Counted from the stretch's first letter, positions 1 through 12,456 are shown. The stretch: 64,000 nucleotides of DNA from Erodium maritimum (GCA_963921825.1 OY997592.1:22571432-22635431); one strand, 5' to 3'. A program made the numbers and translations. The notes: generated by a model not told the origin, from the sequence alone.

Positions 1-3000
1 GTCCCATTAAACACTGGCTCGCACCACCACAACATTCGGATCATCTCTATTCATCCCCCTGATTGGATATTTCGTTATGTTACACCTTTAATTCTTGTTC
101 ATCATAAAAATGAGGTGAGGGAACGATGCACTCCAAAATTAAGAACGTACTGGGGGTTTTAGGCCAGATTAGTAAATGATTTGTCCTAGGAATGTGAGGT
201 CTAGGAACGTGAGTTCTGACAAAACGAACGTTTGTTGCGATTTTTAATTGGAGTTGAAAATACTTCAAATATGAGATCTTTAGAAGCAATTTGTTCAAGG
301 ATACTTATCAGAACAAGAAACTAAAGAAAAAATAAATTTCCTACGTGATTAAAACATAAAGATACCAAAAATATTTAACCCTATAATAGGAAGCATAATT
401 ACTAAAAATTAACAAATATTTCTTAATCAATCCTTCAAAAAAAGCCTTTATTTAACTATCCGCTATCAAAATACATCGAAGAAGCTTAGGGATAATTGCC
501 CATGACCACTCAAAACGAGCTTCCATGACGAGCTAGTGAGTTGCCATGTTCGACGGACACCTAACAAACTCGATACGAACATCAACGAGCGTAGAAAATA
601 AATAGATACAATCCCCAAAGAAGCACCTCTTACTAATGAAATCTACCATATTGTTGTAGTCACTACGAATATAGGCCCATGTCATGTGATTAGTCTTGAG
701 TCAAACCAACTCTTTTCAAATCCTTATTGCTTTGACAATAGTAGGGTGTAACGCTCCTCACCCCCCCCCCCCTCCCCTAGGGCACCTTCCAAATAGGGTC
801 CCGATATGTCATCCCAGCCTACTTTTCCTCGTATCACCGAACACATCCCCATCAACGTCAACTGCACACTCCCCCTACCCCGGTTTAACCCAAGACACCA
901 TTACAGGCGTTGCATGTTCCGCCCTAAAAAAACTTTCTTTCTGTTCTTGAGCCATGAGCCACACATTATATATTTCCTATGCCCAGATCACTACTGAATC
1001 AGCTGGCCTTGCATCAACCTTCCATACCTAGTCATTCTTGCGTCTTCTCACCTCCCATTAAACAATGGCCTGCACCACCACAACCTTAGGATCATCTATA
1101 TTTATCCCCCTGGTTGGATTTTTCGTTATGCTACACCTTTAACTCTTTTTCATCATAAAGATGAGGTGAGGACTCCAAAATTTAGAACGTATTGGGGGGT
1201 TTTAGGCCAGATTAGTAAACGATTTGTTCTGGGAATGTGAGATCTAGGAATGTGAGTTCTGACAAAACGACTGTTTGCTGTTGTTTTTAGTTGGAGTTGA
1301 AAATACTTCAAATATGAGATCTTTGGGAACAATTTGTTCATGGATACTTATTATAAAAAAGAAACTAAAGAAAAACCAAATTCCTACGTGATTAAAGCAT
1401 AAAGATACCAAAAATATTTAACCCTATGGTAGGTAATATAATTACTAAAAAAATAACCAATATATGAATCCTTCAAAAAATGCCTTTATCTAACCATCCG
1501 CTGTCAAAATACATCGAAGAGACTCAAGAATAATTTCCCCTGACTACTCAAATCCAAACAAAAAACAATCTTCCATGACGAGCTAGTGAGCTACCATGTT
1601 CGATGAACACCTAACAAACTCGATACGAACATCAACGAGCGTAGAAAATAAATGGATAGAATCCCAAAAGAAGCACATCTTACAAAAGAACTCTACTATA
1701 TTGTTGTAGTCACGACGAATATAGGCTCATGTCATCTGATTAGTCTTGAGTCAAACCAACACTTCCCAGATCCTTACTGTTTCGACAATAGTAGGGTGCA
1801 AGGCTCCCCCCCCCCCCCTCAATGAGTCGGGTATGTACTCCATGTACCTTCCAGATAGAGTCCTGACATGTCATTTCCAGCCTACTTTTCCTCGAATCGC
1901 CGAACACCTACCTATCATCGTCAATTGCATACTCCCCCTCCCTCGGCTTAACCCAAGACACCACTACCGGCGTTGCCTTTTCCGCCCTGGTAAGCTATTC
2001 CTTCTATTCTTCAACCATGAGCCACACATTATATCTTTCATGTGCCCAGATCACTACTGAATCAGCTGACCTTGCATCCTCCTTTCATACCTAGTCATTC
2101 CTACGTCTTCACACCTCCCATTAAACACTGGCCCACACCGCCACAACCTTAGGATAATCCCTATTCATCCCCCTAATGGGATTTTTTGCTATGCCACACC
2201 TTTAACTCTTGTTCGTCATAAAAATGAGGTGAGAGAATGATGCAGTACAAAATTAAGAGCATATTTGGGGGTTTTAGGCCAGATTAGTAAACGATCTGTT
2301 CTGGGAATGTGACATCTATGAATATGAGTTCTTACAAAACGACTGTTTGCTGCGGTTTTTGATTGGAGTTGAAAATGCTTCAAATATGAGATCTTTGGAA
2401 TCAATTTGTTCATGGATACTTATCAGAAAAAGAAACTAAAGAAAAAGCAAATTTTCTATAAACATAAAGATTCTAAAAATATTTAACCATATAGTAGGCA
2501 ACATAATTACTAAAAATTAACCGACATTTCTTAATGAATCTTTTTAAAAGGCCTTTATTTAACTATCTTCTATCAATATACATCGAAGAGGCTCAGGGAT
2601 AATTTTACTTGACCATTCAAATCTAGACAAAAAAAATGAGCTTCCATGATGAGCTAGTGAGCTGTCATGTTCGATGAACACCTAAAAAACTCGATATGAA
2701 CATTAACGAGCATAGAAAATGAATGGATAAAATCCCAAAATAAACACCTCTTACGAATGAAATCTACCATAGTGTTGTAGTCACTACGCATATAGGCCCA
2801 TGTCATCTGATTAGTCTTGAGTCAAACTAACGTTACCCAGATCCTTATTGCTTCAACAATAGTAGGGTGTAAGGCTAAAAATGAGCTTCCATGATGAGCT
2901 AGTGAGCTGTCATGTTCGATGAACGCCTAAAAAACTCGATATGAACATTAACGAGCGTAGAAAATGAATGGATACAATCCCAAAATAAACACCTCTTACG

Positions 3001-3505
3001 AATGAAATCTACCATAGTGTTGTAGTCACTACAAATATAGGCCCATATCATCTGATTAGTCTTGAGTCAAACTAACGCTTCCCTGATCCTTATTGCTTCA
3101 ACAATAGTAGGGTGTAAGGCTCACCCCCCTCCCCCCCCCCCCCCCCCCCCCCCCAATGAGTCGAATATGGACTCTATGCCCTTCTAGAAAGAGTCCCGAC
3201 ATGTCATCCCCAACCTACTTGGCTCGTATCTCCGAACACCTCCCCATAAATGTGAATTGCACACTCCCCCTCACTCGGCTTAACCCAAAACACTACTACT
3301 AGCATTGCCTGATCCGCCTTGGTAAGCCTTTCCTCTGTTCTTAAGCCGTGAGCTACACATTATATCTCTCCTGCACCCGGATCACTACTAAATCAACTGA
3401 CCTTGCATCCGCATTCCATACCTAGTCATTATTGCTTCTTCACACCTCCCATTAAACATTGGCCCGTACCGCCACAACCTTAGGATCATCCCTATTCATC
3501 CCCCC
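1..3505. repeat. Tandem array of ~1.05-kb units
   Basis: The marker CCCATTAAAC recurs at positions 3, 1054, 2117 and 3448, and the sequence between markers aligns along its whole length, so three units lie head to tail and a fourth starts. Spacings are about 1051, 1063 and 1331 bp; the last is longer because of an internal duplication. Each unit contains a C homopolymer of different length at the same point (761-772, 1806-1819, 3131-3154). A short minus-strand open frame beginning MNKL recurs in the first three units (near 298, 1341 and 2413), but it decays differently in each and I do not call it a gene. No transposon termini or known protein were recognised. It may be a satellite-like locus or a tandemly amplified non-coding segment. 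Confidence 0.85.
2632..3121. repeat. 245-bp direct duplication inside the third unit
   Basis: Bases 2632-2876 and 2877-3121 are near-identical copies in direct orientation; for example CTTCCATGATGAGCTAGTGA occurs in both, 245 bp apart. The copy junction falls where the other units have their C homopolymer, beside a short shared ATGAG, which suggests slippage or microhomology-mediated duplication there. Confidence 0.85.
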
Positions 3506-3855
3506 TCCCAAGCTAAAAATGACAACCCTGACTGGTCTGGGCTAGACTCCCCCATCGCTCCCATACTTTCTGAGGTAGCAGGCGTAACACCAACGCATGC
3601 ATCTCGTCCTCTCTCTCTTGTCCGCACATCAGGTACGCTTCAGGGATGGCCAATCGTTACCTCCGTAGATTACAAGATACTGGCAGGTACTCTAATAAGT
3701 ACTTCTACGAGAAGTTCACAACTTTCGGTTGGTTTCAGACCACCTAAAAACCGAACCAGAATTATTTATCCTCCCCACCTTAGCATTGATATCGGGATGT
3801 CTTGATGTGCATCTACGGTGACTTAATCGAGTATTATATTTTCTCTTCTGGGTTC

Positions 3856-5430
3856 TCAAACCAAGCATCTCGGGATTAGGTCTACCCCAATTGTAAACTC
3901 AAAACCCGTTGAACCTTCTCCTCTGCCAGGCACGGTCTCAACTTCCCCACGTCGCATGCTTTCTCCCTTGTTGTCATGAGGTTCTGAACCAATAAATCTT
4001 TCATAGGCATGTGGCGGGTACGCACATAAGGATCCTCCCCTGGGAGTTAAGGCCAATCCATCACCTTCATGTCTGACCCAAAGCAATAAAACGTCTCACC
4101 CTACTCCGAATTAAGGAATGAATCCCCATGAGACTACTCCAAGTATAACTTGGAATACTTGGTGTGACCCGTTCTTGCAAGAAATTCAATATCGGGTAGT
4201 ACCTTCCCCTCATAACCCTATTAACAAGATCATCCTCATATACCGTTAGGCATCATGCATGCATTCATAGTAAAGCCGTGTTGAATTCCTTTAAGTTACA
4301 GAACCCCAATCCGCCCCGACACTCATAGACGATTCTTTTGTCCCAGCACTTCCATATCAGAGGGCGCCTTGCCTTTCCCGCACCGTGCCACCAATATTTG
4401 TCCATCTCTTATGGATATTATCAAGAATAGAATATGAGTCCGAAAGACACTCATAGTGTACATAGGGATAGCTTGTAAAATCGACTTGATAAGAATCTCC
4501 TTTCTCGCCCGGTAGAGCAAACGATCATGTCAACTATGGATGCGTTTCATAACCTAGTCTTGTGCAAAACTCAAACATTGTTTCTTGCTTCTTCTGATAA
4601 GGTTTCCCACTCCCCAAATCAGTCGATCCCTCTAAAACCTCTCGAATGTCGAGAAGGTTACAACATTTTTCCCTACTCTAGATCGATGTATTCGAGCTAA
4701 AACCAAGGAAGACTTATTGATGTTAATCACCTAACCCGATTGAAAATAAAACTACATCAGGAGCTCCTGGAGAACTTTTACTTCCCTCACCGTGGCCCTA
4801 CAAAATAGATAGCAGTCACCTGCAAAGAAATGGTGTGATATAGTCAGTAACCCTTGTGCCACCTTATACTCGTGTAACTCCCCTCGCCCCTCCCAAAACG
4901 CCATCATTATGGAAAAACCATCCATGCATAACAAAAATAGGTAGGGCGACAAAGGGTCCCCTTGATGCATACACTGAGCCGATATGATAGCCCATATAAC
5001 ATTGTCCCCTGCCTGCACCTCATATTGTACCGTCCTAAGACACCCGACCACCAACTTAAACCATCTATCCTCAAACCTACAATATAGCATCACCCGTAAA
5101 ATAAAGTCCAACTCCACTCTGTCATAGACCTTACTCATATCGAGCTTCAGCGCCAAAAACCCCACCTCCCCTTGTTTCTTCAGATGTAGGTAGTGTATGT
5201 TCTCGTGTGCGATAAGGACATTGTCATAAATGGATCTATGAGAGATAAAGGCTCCTTGGGTGGGAGAGATCAGGTCATGTAGTAACGGTTTCATCCGATT
5301 TGCGATTACCTTAGAGATCACCCGAAATCTCACATTATAAAGGGCTATAGGTCTGAGATCTGCCATCTTCGATGGATTTTCTTTCTTTGGGATAAGAACT
5401 ACCCCAAATTCTCAACATGTCCGCCAAACT
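3856..5430 (-). pseudogene. Degenerate LINE ORF2 fragment (RT and downstream region)
   Basis: Reading leftwards, the minus strand encodes an L1-type plant non-LTR retrotransposon reverse transcriptase. VVLIPKKENPSKMADLRPIALYN is followed by the RT fingers/palm region (5366-4752), including the block ending QGDPLSPYLFLLCMDG. Downstream of the RT come KEILIKSILQAIPMYTMSVF (near 4500) and GLGFCNLKEFNTALL (near 4310-4265), both typical of the region between RT and the zinc finger. The catalytic motif reads FAGD (near 4830) where the family has FADD, so one metal-binding Asp is replaced by Gly. Stops and frameshifts separate the blocks and there is no endonuclease part. The left part (3856-4090) is open but only weakly LINE-like. 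The right end abuts a PIF-type sequence at about 5430-5475. Confidence 0.8.
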
Positions 5431-5477
5431 CCTCGTCCGTTAACTCCAAACTCATCGACCGAGATGAAAGAGAAAAG

Positions 5478-6206
5478 GATGCGCGTTAAATGGAGCACAA
5501 AGGAGGATATATGTCTTGTTCGTGCTTGGTAATAGGAAAAATAGTTACTAGGAGGAAATCGGAAGAGAGGTTGCTCTCTTGCGGGGAAAAACCATCCGCT
5601 TTGGTCTTGGAATTGCAAGGACCACTAGGGAACGGTCAACCCACGAGTGATAAAGTTCCAAGGGTGCTGCACACATATAGAGAATGATCACCTAAGCGGG
5701 CGATCCGATGACCAAATTATGCAACTCACAGAAGCAATGTACAAGAGTGACAAAGAAAACGTCTTCGTTTGGAAGCATTAATGGTTACTAGTGAAAGATC
5801 AACCCAAGTGGATGGCCCGACACTTTGAAATACCTAATGCAACGATACCTGAACCCGTCGAACCAATTTCAAATGAATCGAGCAAGAGAATGCGGGAGAA
5901 CACACCTCTATCTCACAACGAGAGTGACCACACCACTAGAAGGAGCTTTGCTTCAGATATTTGGCTTATTGGTCAGAAGGCTTCCAGAGCTGCAAGGACC
6001 AAGGGAAAGGTAAAGTGTCAAGGGCCAAGGAAGCCGAAGCACGGGAGGTTGTAACAATTCAAAAGGATGCACATAAAGCAATTGTTAATGCGCTCGAATT
6101 AAAGCGCAAGCTCCTCGTCGACCTCCATCCATACTTTGAGCTATACAAAGAGGAGAGAGACAAGGACACTTCGGTCATTCCCCTTGAGGAGCATACTCTT
6201 CATTAG
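5478..6206 (+). pseudogene. PIF/Harbinger ORF1-like (Myb/SANT-like) pseudogene
   Basis: The plus strand gives WSTKEDICLVRAW at about 5500, then a block RSDDQIMQLTEAMYKSDKEN, a stop, WLLVKDQPKWMARHFE, IWLIGQKASRAARTKGKVK, and a charged C-terminal helix with LELKRKLLVDLHPYFELYKEERD. This order (SANT/trihelix-like domain, a 'DQPKW' block, a basic segment, a coiled tail) is that of the DNA-binding ORF1 protein of plant PIF/Harbinger transposons, often misannotated as 'glutathione S-transferase T3-like'. The reading shifts frame at least twice and has internal stops. No transposase ORF lies beside it. Confidence 0.65.
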
Positions 6207-6780
6207 GAAGTACTTTGGAATTTGGCGTTGAAGCTTGGCCAGTGACTTTTGTTGTTTCTCCTGCTAGTTGTGTCGTTGTTTTTCTCCCGCTAGTTACTAC
6301 CTTATTTTTCAGTTTATGTTGCTTGTTTTCCATAATTTGATGAAACTTTCTTTTGAATTTATGTTACATTATCAGTTCATTTGCGTTACATTTTGACCGA
6401 ATTTCATTAAAATTTAAATTTCAATCAACTCTCATTGAATTGTATGAAATTATTACCCAAACATATAAAATGACCAAAATGCACTTTGGGTCAGCCGATG
6501 GTTCGGTGTCATTTTCTTGAAAATCCAACCTATAAATACAACACCTTCCTTCCTCCAACATCACACAAATCAGCACCAACTTATCTCTTGTCATCATCCC
6601 TCTATTTTTCCACTAAATCTCCACCGAATCGTCATCCGAATGGATCCCCCTCTGTGCCTTGTGTGGCTTGAACTTGCACGGCCCGGGCTTAATATTTAGT
6701 ACTGTAAAACGGTATACAACCATTTTTCCCCTGCACGACCCAAAGGCAAGTGAAGGAACACTTGCAAAGGACATCCCTAA
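6207..6780. other. Non-coding stretch after the ORF1-like pseudogene
   Basis: This is an AT-rich 3' region. A TATA-like CCTATAAATAC at about 6529 is followed by a pyrimidine-rich leader and a short ATG frame at 6640 that stops after 20 codons. The arrangement resembles the intergenic and promoter region of a transposon, but I see no convincing gene. Confidence 0.4.
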
Positions 6781-6840
6781 ATGTAAAGCGATTCAATTCG
6801 ATCCACCGCGACTTACTCCATGCTCGGCAACCGGGTCAAA

Positions 6841-6969
6841 CCGATGGGATCGTTGAATGCGACGACTTACCAGGATCGTAGGACTCAACCATTCACCAAG
6901 TTTGAATGGTGTAACCTTATGAAAGACCATCCTATGTGGATCCATTATATTAATGAACTCTTTTTTTAA
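6841..6969 (+). pseudogene. Short ORF1-like fragment
   Basis: The frame starting at 6841 reads a 43-residue stretch ending at a stop at 6969 and containing FTKFEWCNLMKDHPMWIHY. It resembles the 'F-x-x-x-x-W-x-x-L-K-D-H-P-x-W' block of plant Myb/SANT-like and NAM-associated transposon ORF1 proteins. Nothing recognisable flanks it. This is probably a relic of a second copy of the 5478-6206 family. Confidence 0.35.
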
Positions 6970-7212
6970 GAGCGGTCTCACTGCCTTTAAATCTAGGTTT
7001 AGTTTTCGTTTTGCTGATCAAAAACTCGTGTAATGTCGCTTTAGGTTTTATAATAAATGAATAAGTTTACTTTTTATGTTTTTTTAATTTTATTCTATCA
7101 GTCTCTCTTGTCATCCTACATAATATTCATGGACTACAGATTAAATTGTTTCAGCCAGGTTAAAAGAGGAGAGGGAAAGTATTTTGTTCTTTCAGCCTCA
7201 ACTATCGTAGAA

Positions 7213-7585
7213 CACTACTGCTGGATCAGTCTTAGGCAATGGATCTTATACGTGGCCTAGGAGTTGATATCTGTTGGCCAAGTACTTGGCCAACAGATGC
7301 ATACGTCAGGTAAGATATATGGCCCAAGGTGCGTAACCCAAGTCCTTGACCAACAAATATTTGTATCCGTTGGTGAAGTTTACCACATGGCCCACGAATA
7401 GTATCTGTGACCTAACTTTTTAACATCAGCCACGGATTGGATACGTTGGTGAAGTTTACCACATGCCACACATGGCCCACGTAAGTTGTCACTTTACCCA
7501 CATATGCGACACCCGTGGGTAAAGTGGCCAAAATTTAGCCACATACTCGTTTCATCCATTGGCCAAGTGAAATTTTGTAGTAGTG
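7213..7585. mobile_element. Mini-CACTA element (non-autonomous)
   Basis: The element begins CACTACTGCTGG and ends ATTTTGTAGTAGTG, so both ends are CACTA-type. It is flanked by the 3-bp duplication GAA (7210-7212 and 7586-7588), the TSD length of the CACTA/En-Spm superfamily. The interior carries repeated subterminal words (GGCCAAGT, TTTACCACATG, CCCACG) in both orientations, as expected for transposase-binding regions. At 373 bp it has no coding capacity. Confidence 0.8.
7271..7296. repeat. 26-bp perfect palindrome
   Basis: The half-site CTGTTGGCCAAGT is immediately followed by its exact reverse complement, with no loop. It lies near the left end of the mini-CACTA and contains two copies of the subterminal word GGCCAAGT head to head, so it is probably part of the element's subterminal binding region. 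Confidence 0.85.
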
Positions 7586-8224
7586 GAAAATGCAAGACTG
7601 GCGTGGAGAATCAGGGTAGAGAAAAGGGGTTTGGGTTTAGGTTTATTTTTTGTAATTTTGGATAGATATTGAGATTATTTTTGTTATTTGACCAAAAAAA
7701 AACTTACATAAGTGGATGAGATAACATATGATGTTATTGAGTGCATAATAGTGTAGTCATATGTAATTTTGAGAAGTTAATATGTAGATATAAAAAAAAC
7801 ATGTATAGGTTAGTGTAACTCTATATAAATATCTCTTTGTGGAACTCTTTACAACTAATTTATCTTCTTGACTTTCATATATCATATCCATGACTGACCT
7901 AATAACTAACACATGAAATTTCAATCATGCTTGTCTAGTATCTTAGAACATTTAATCTATAATGAGACAAATGTCTTGACGCATACTCTTCTAAAGTCTT
8001 ACATATTATGGTTCTATTATTCCATGTAAAATAAGAATTAATACATGGTTGCAGGTGATCATAAACTATAATCAAGGATCAACCTGGAGCAAAACAAAAC
8101 TACATAAACGAAAACTTACACAACAAGTAAACTAAAAAAGCATACAGCAAAAACAAGTGCATAATTAGATAGACTTATCTGGATCACTTTGTCGATCCAC
8201 GAAAAAAGTCCTTAGTTTCATTTT

Positions 8225-8480
8225 CCCTTGAGAATGAAATACAACATCGCTGAAGAGACGAGGAATCGTTCCAAACGTGAAGCCTTTGTTCTTGTACGTT
8301 ACCAAGTAAAACAACTTCGTTCGCATCGTAAGTCGAATAGACCAATTTCATAAATGAACTCTTGAAAATTAGAACAATCAACTTGAAATGTCTGTTTGTC
8401 TATCCTTTCTTCAGAAGAGATTGCTGAGCTAAAAGCGCCTCCATCACAACCGAATCTTCCCAATAATCACGATGTTGGCT
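8225..8480 (-). pseudogene. LINE endonuclease-domain fragment
   Basis: On the minus strand one frame reads NFQEFIYEIGLFDLRCERSC, FTW, a stop, RTRTKASRLERFLVS. This matches the order in plant LINE ORF2 endonuclease domains, where a '...L-x-D-L-P-L-x-G-R-x-F-T-W...R-L-D-R-F-L-x-S' block is conserved. It is short, has an internal stop and lacks the catalytic N-terminal and DxN/H parts. The flank 7586-8224 is AT-rich and I see nothing in it. Confidence 0.5.
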
Positions 8481-10726
8481 CAGTAAATTCCAAAGATTTT
8501 TCTATACTAAATCCGATTAAGATATTGTTACCATGAATACTCAAACTTAGGGATGGAAATGGGTAGGGTTTGGGTCGGGTTGGTACATGTACCCTACCCG
8601 ATTTTCATACCTAATACGTGTACCCTAACCATACTCGGTCAATACCTTACGCAATCTCTACTCGTCCGGGTCGGGTATTACCTTACCCGACTCGTTCATA
8701 TGACATGTGAATTATAAGACAAAAAAATTGGGAAAAAGGTAACATTATATATAAATTTAAGTAGCCAAAAATATGAAACTTTAGAAATTTTCCACATATC
8801 AAGTCTCAACATACAACAATCCTTAAATAGAAGTAACAACCCATCATAAGTAATCCCTTTCAAAATTTTCTTTTCAATGATCAATAAATCCAAATAAAGT
8901 CTAGCTAGTAGTTATCCATACATAATGAATGATGTAAGAACCGCTCCCGGTCAACGCCAATCAAATCGGCGAAAAACAGGAAAATTTAAAATATTTGGGA
9001 TAGACACTTAAATGAACCTAAATTTGACCCCGAGGGTCATACCGGACTTAAGTTGGCCCCGATATCGACCAAAGTGAGTTCCGGGGGACTCAGGGAAACT
9101 TTCTGACCAATTTGGGAAAGGTTGACTTTTTGTTGGAAAAGTCAACCGAGCGATGTTTTGGTCCGTTCGAGGTCCGTTTTGGATCCAAAAAGCTTAGCTG
9201 TCGTCACAGCGGTCTTAGTTGATCCGTTTCCTTGTAGCCCGTGAAGTTTCGTAGTTTCTTGTAAAAAGTGCCCGTTCGGGACCCGAGATGGCCGAATTTC
9301 GCGAATCTGACTGAAAAATATCTAGAAGATGTTTTCCAAAAGGTGTGGGACCCACTTGCCACGTGTCACTAATGTGGTGGTGTTAGGTTACATTGAACAA
9401 AACAAAGAAGACTTGGATGGTAGTTTTGTAATTAAAAGATAGGTTTGGTTTTTAAAAACAAAGTATAAGGTATGGTTGTGTGGTGTGTTCGGCCATACAT
9501 AGGAAAAAGGGTGAGTTTGAAGAGAGAGAAAGGGGATAGAAAGAGGAGAGAAGGTGGAGAGAAAAGGAGAAGAAAGTTTAGGGTTTTGAGGTTTACCGAC
9601 GATCCAACCGACGGATCGTCTCAACGATCAAGGAATCGAGCTCCCACCGTCATTCCCTATGGTGAGTACCCTTTCGATTTTCGTTTTGGTACATTTAAAG
9701 TTTATATTTTGGGTTAAAACGAGTAAACTATGGGTGTGTTGAGGTGTGGGGTTCGTTGGAGACGTTTTGGAGCGAAGATTGAACGTTTTCCGGTGACCGG
9801 TGGCTCGGGGGAGCTCCGGCCACCGGGTATGGTGGCTGCCGGAGTTGGGGTGGTGGCTGGCCGGAGCTAGGACCGGCCACCACCATGGTAAACCGGCCCA
9901 AAACCGGCCCAACCACCCTCGGGTCTTAAGGGCTGGGTGGGGCCCACATGCTCGGGTCTCGGGTTTTCGTATTCGGGTGGTTTAGGACGTTCCCCAAGTA
10001 GTTAATCCACACCCGGAACGAATTTTAAAATTAAATTGTAAAAGTTGTAAATGACGGGCTTAGAAACTTTTAATGCGAATTAAATTGCTTCGGAAATTGA
10101 TTCCGTCGATTGCGTTGGAACCCTTGAATTATTCTAACACCGTAGAAACGAAAACGGGAATTTTTGGAGCCCCGAAAGGACGTTTTCCAATCCCGGGCAG
10201 ATTCGCCGGGTCAGGCAAAACGGGTCTTTCCGGGTCCATTATCGACAATGTCGGGTAATTGGGAAGTTTGGGAGTGATCGACATTGTCGGGGTTACTTTT
10301 GGGCGTCAAGTATATTAAAATACAGTTTATGCCTGCGAACTTAAAAGTATTTTAAATTGTGTTCTTATTAGATCGTGCCACCGACAGAGGAAAGGGAAAG
10401 CTAGGCGAGTGATCGTGATCAAGCCGGAGCTTGGTTGTGAGCTTTTGGAAAGCGTACGAGGTAGGGAAAAGTAGCCGGATGTCGGCCCTGACTAGGGAAA
10501 GTTAACAGTAGAAATGCATGTGACACTTGGGTGTCGTGGGTTAAGTAAGTTATCGAACAATAGAAAGGCAGGCGACACCGGGTGGTGTCGTATGATACGG
10601 GAACATATCGAACAATAGAAATGCATGTGACACTTAGTAGTGTCGTAGGAGCAGTGAACTTATCGATATTAGAATTACTGGAGGCATTTGGTTATGCCCG
10701 GAGGTTGATTGTTTAGTTTGTATCTT

Positions 10727-11045
10727 GGGTGGCCATGAGTGCCTGTGGGGTTGTTGAGCCCGTATTTTACTGTTGGTGTGTCTTGGGTGGCCATGAGTGC
10801 CCGTGGGGTTGTTACACCCGTATTTTAACTGTTGGTGTGTCTTGGATGGCCATGAGTGCCCGTGGAGTTGTTAAACCCGTATTTTACTGTTGGTGTGTCT
10901 TGGGTGGCTATGAGTGCCCATGGGGTTGTTGAACCCGTGTTTCACTGTTGGTGTCTTGGGTGGCCATGAGTGCCCGTGGGGTTGTTGAACCTGTGTTTCA
11001 CTGTTGGTGTCTTGGGTGGCCATGAGTGCCTGTGGAGTGTTAAAC
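10727..11045 (+). repeat. ~60-bp tandem repeats inside the solo LTR
   Basis: About six copies of a unit containing TTGGGTGGCCATGAGTGCC and GTTGTTGAACCCGT follow each other, then decay into a TTG microsatellite (11049-11070). The same array occurs inverted at 33094-33400 in another LTR of this family, so it is a family trait rather than a chance expansion. Confidence 0.85.
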
Positions 11046-11114
11046 CGGTGTTGTTGTTGTTGTTGTTGTTGAACTTTGCTTGTGATTGTGATTGTGGTTG
11101 CCTGAGGTTGGGGT

Positions 11115-11245
11115 GTGACAGGTCGACCGCCTGATCCGACTGCGTGCCGGGAAAAGTGCGACAGGTCGACCGCTTGATCCGACTATCGTGTCGGGAAAAG
11201 TGCGACAGGTCGACCGCCTGATCCGACCGTCGTGTCGGGAAAAGT
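11115..11245 (+). repeat. ~43-bp repeats, three copies
   Basis: Three copies of a unit with ACAGGTCGACCGC, TGATCCGAC and GGGAAAAGT follow each other within the solo LTR, differing at a few positions. Confidence 0.75.
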
Positions 11246-11846
11246 TGCGTGGGTACTGAGCAGCTGGAGTGCGATCCTTTGCGATCTTGTTTGGTGTGTG
11301 ATCCTTTGTGGTCTTGGGTGTTGCGTGGTTATCTTTCGTGTCTTTGGAGGAAGTCGTAATCGTTGTGTCTGGTCTACATTACGTGTCCGAGTGTTGAGTT
11401 GGTTGGGGAAAGTAACAGTTTGTGTGTCAGTCGGGTTACTTGAGTTGGGGATAGTAGTCCCCGGTGTTTGGGTCGTTGTTGGTGTTTTCGGCATTGTCTG
11501 CTAGTATGTCGTAGTCAGTCTGGTATCTGAGGTGGTGAGCGAACGCTCACCCCTAGCTGCTTTTCCTACAGGTACTGGTCGCGAGACGGACTAGGGGAGC
11601 TCTCGAAGCTTGAAGAGCTGGGAGCGGGAGTCCGGGTTTTCCTTTTGAGTTTAGCGACGTACGCCATGTCTTTTGTCCGCTTGTTTGGACGTACTTTTGA
11701 GTTGTAAATTATTATTTTGATTTAACTAAATGGTGATTTTAAGCGATTTATTTAAAAGGTTTGAAAATGGTTTTATTGTTTTACCGTTCGCGTTCCGGGT
11801 TCGGTTCTACTGAATTTGGGGCGTGACAAATGAAGTCTTTTCATCA

Positions 11847-12360
11847 CACTAGTACAGAAGCATATATTACCGACTCAATAATTGAGTCGGGAATGAATGT
11901 AATTGGGTGGGCCATATTCATTCCCGACCCACGGGTGGGTCGGGAATGATGAGTCGGGTATGAATATGTTTCTTGATTTATTCCCGACCCAAATAAATGA
12001 GTCAGTAATGAATATTCATTATCGACCAAGTTATTGGGTCAGGACTAAATATTCAACCCCAACTCTCACTAAAATTCATTACGACCCATTAATTAAGTCG
12101 GGATGTAATTCATTACCGACTCAACACATAGGTCGGTAATGAATTGCAATATGGACTTAATAAATGGGTCGGTAATGAAAATCATTCCTAACTTAATTAA
12201 TGGGTCAATAATGAATATCATTCTTGACTTAATTAATAGGTCGGTAATGATTTTCATTCCCGACTTAATAACTGAGCCGTTGTTGAGTTTCAATACTGAC
12301 CTATTGATTGAGTCAGGTAAGTTTGGGTCAGATTTAAAACAAATTTTGAAATTATGCACC
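11847..12360. repeat. CACTA left subterminal repeats
   Basis: Variants of ATTCCCGACYCA and its complement TGGGTCGGTAATGAA recur more than ten times in alternating orientation. In this superfamily such motifs are transposase-binding sites; the matching set at the other end is 16340-16499. Confidence 0.85.
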
Positions 12361-12456
12361 TAACCATGCAATATGATCAAATAAACCTGCAAATGAATAC
12401 AATCAATATAGTCTAACTTATCCAGAAATTGAAATTCATCATTACACATCAAAGTT

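Larger units (their letters stand above)
8933..11828 (+). mobile_element. Solo LTR of a gypsy-like retrotransposon (family A)
   Basis: A 2896-bp segment starts TGTAAGAACCGC and ends GGGGCGTGACA, with perfect 5-bp duplications AATGA on both sides (8928-8932 and 11829-11833). There is no primer-binding site or coding region after it, so it is a solo LTR left by LTR-LTR recombination. Related LTRs elsewhere in the window with the same end run directly into a tRNA-Met primer site, supporting the call. Start and end sequences are typical of Tekay/Del-type Ty3/gypsy elements, an inference from termini only. Short open frames within it (near 9472, 9800, 11232) are not conserved and I do not annotate them. 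Confidence 0.9.

Noticed and set aside
10727-11245. Regularly spaced repeats resembling a CRISPR array
   Set aside because: Units follow each other with no unique spacers, and the host is a plant; they are minisatellite arrays inside an LTR.
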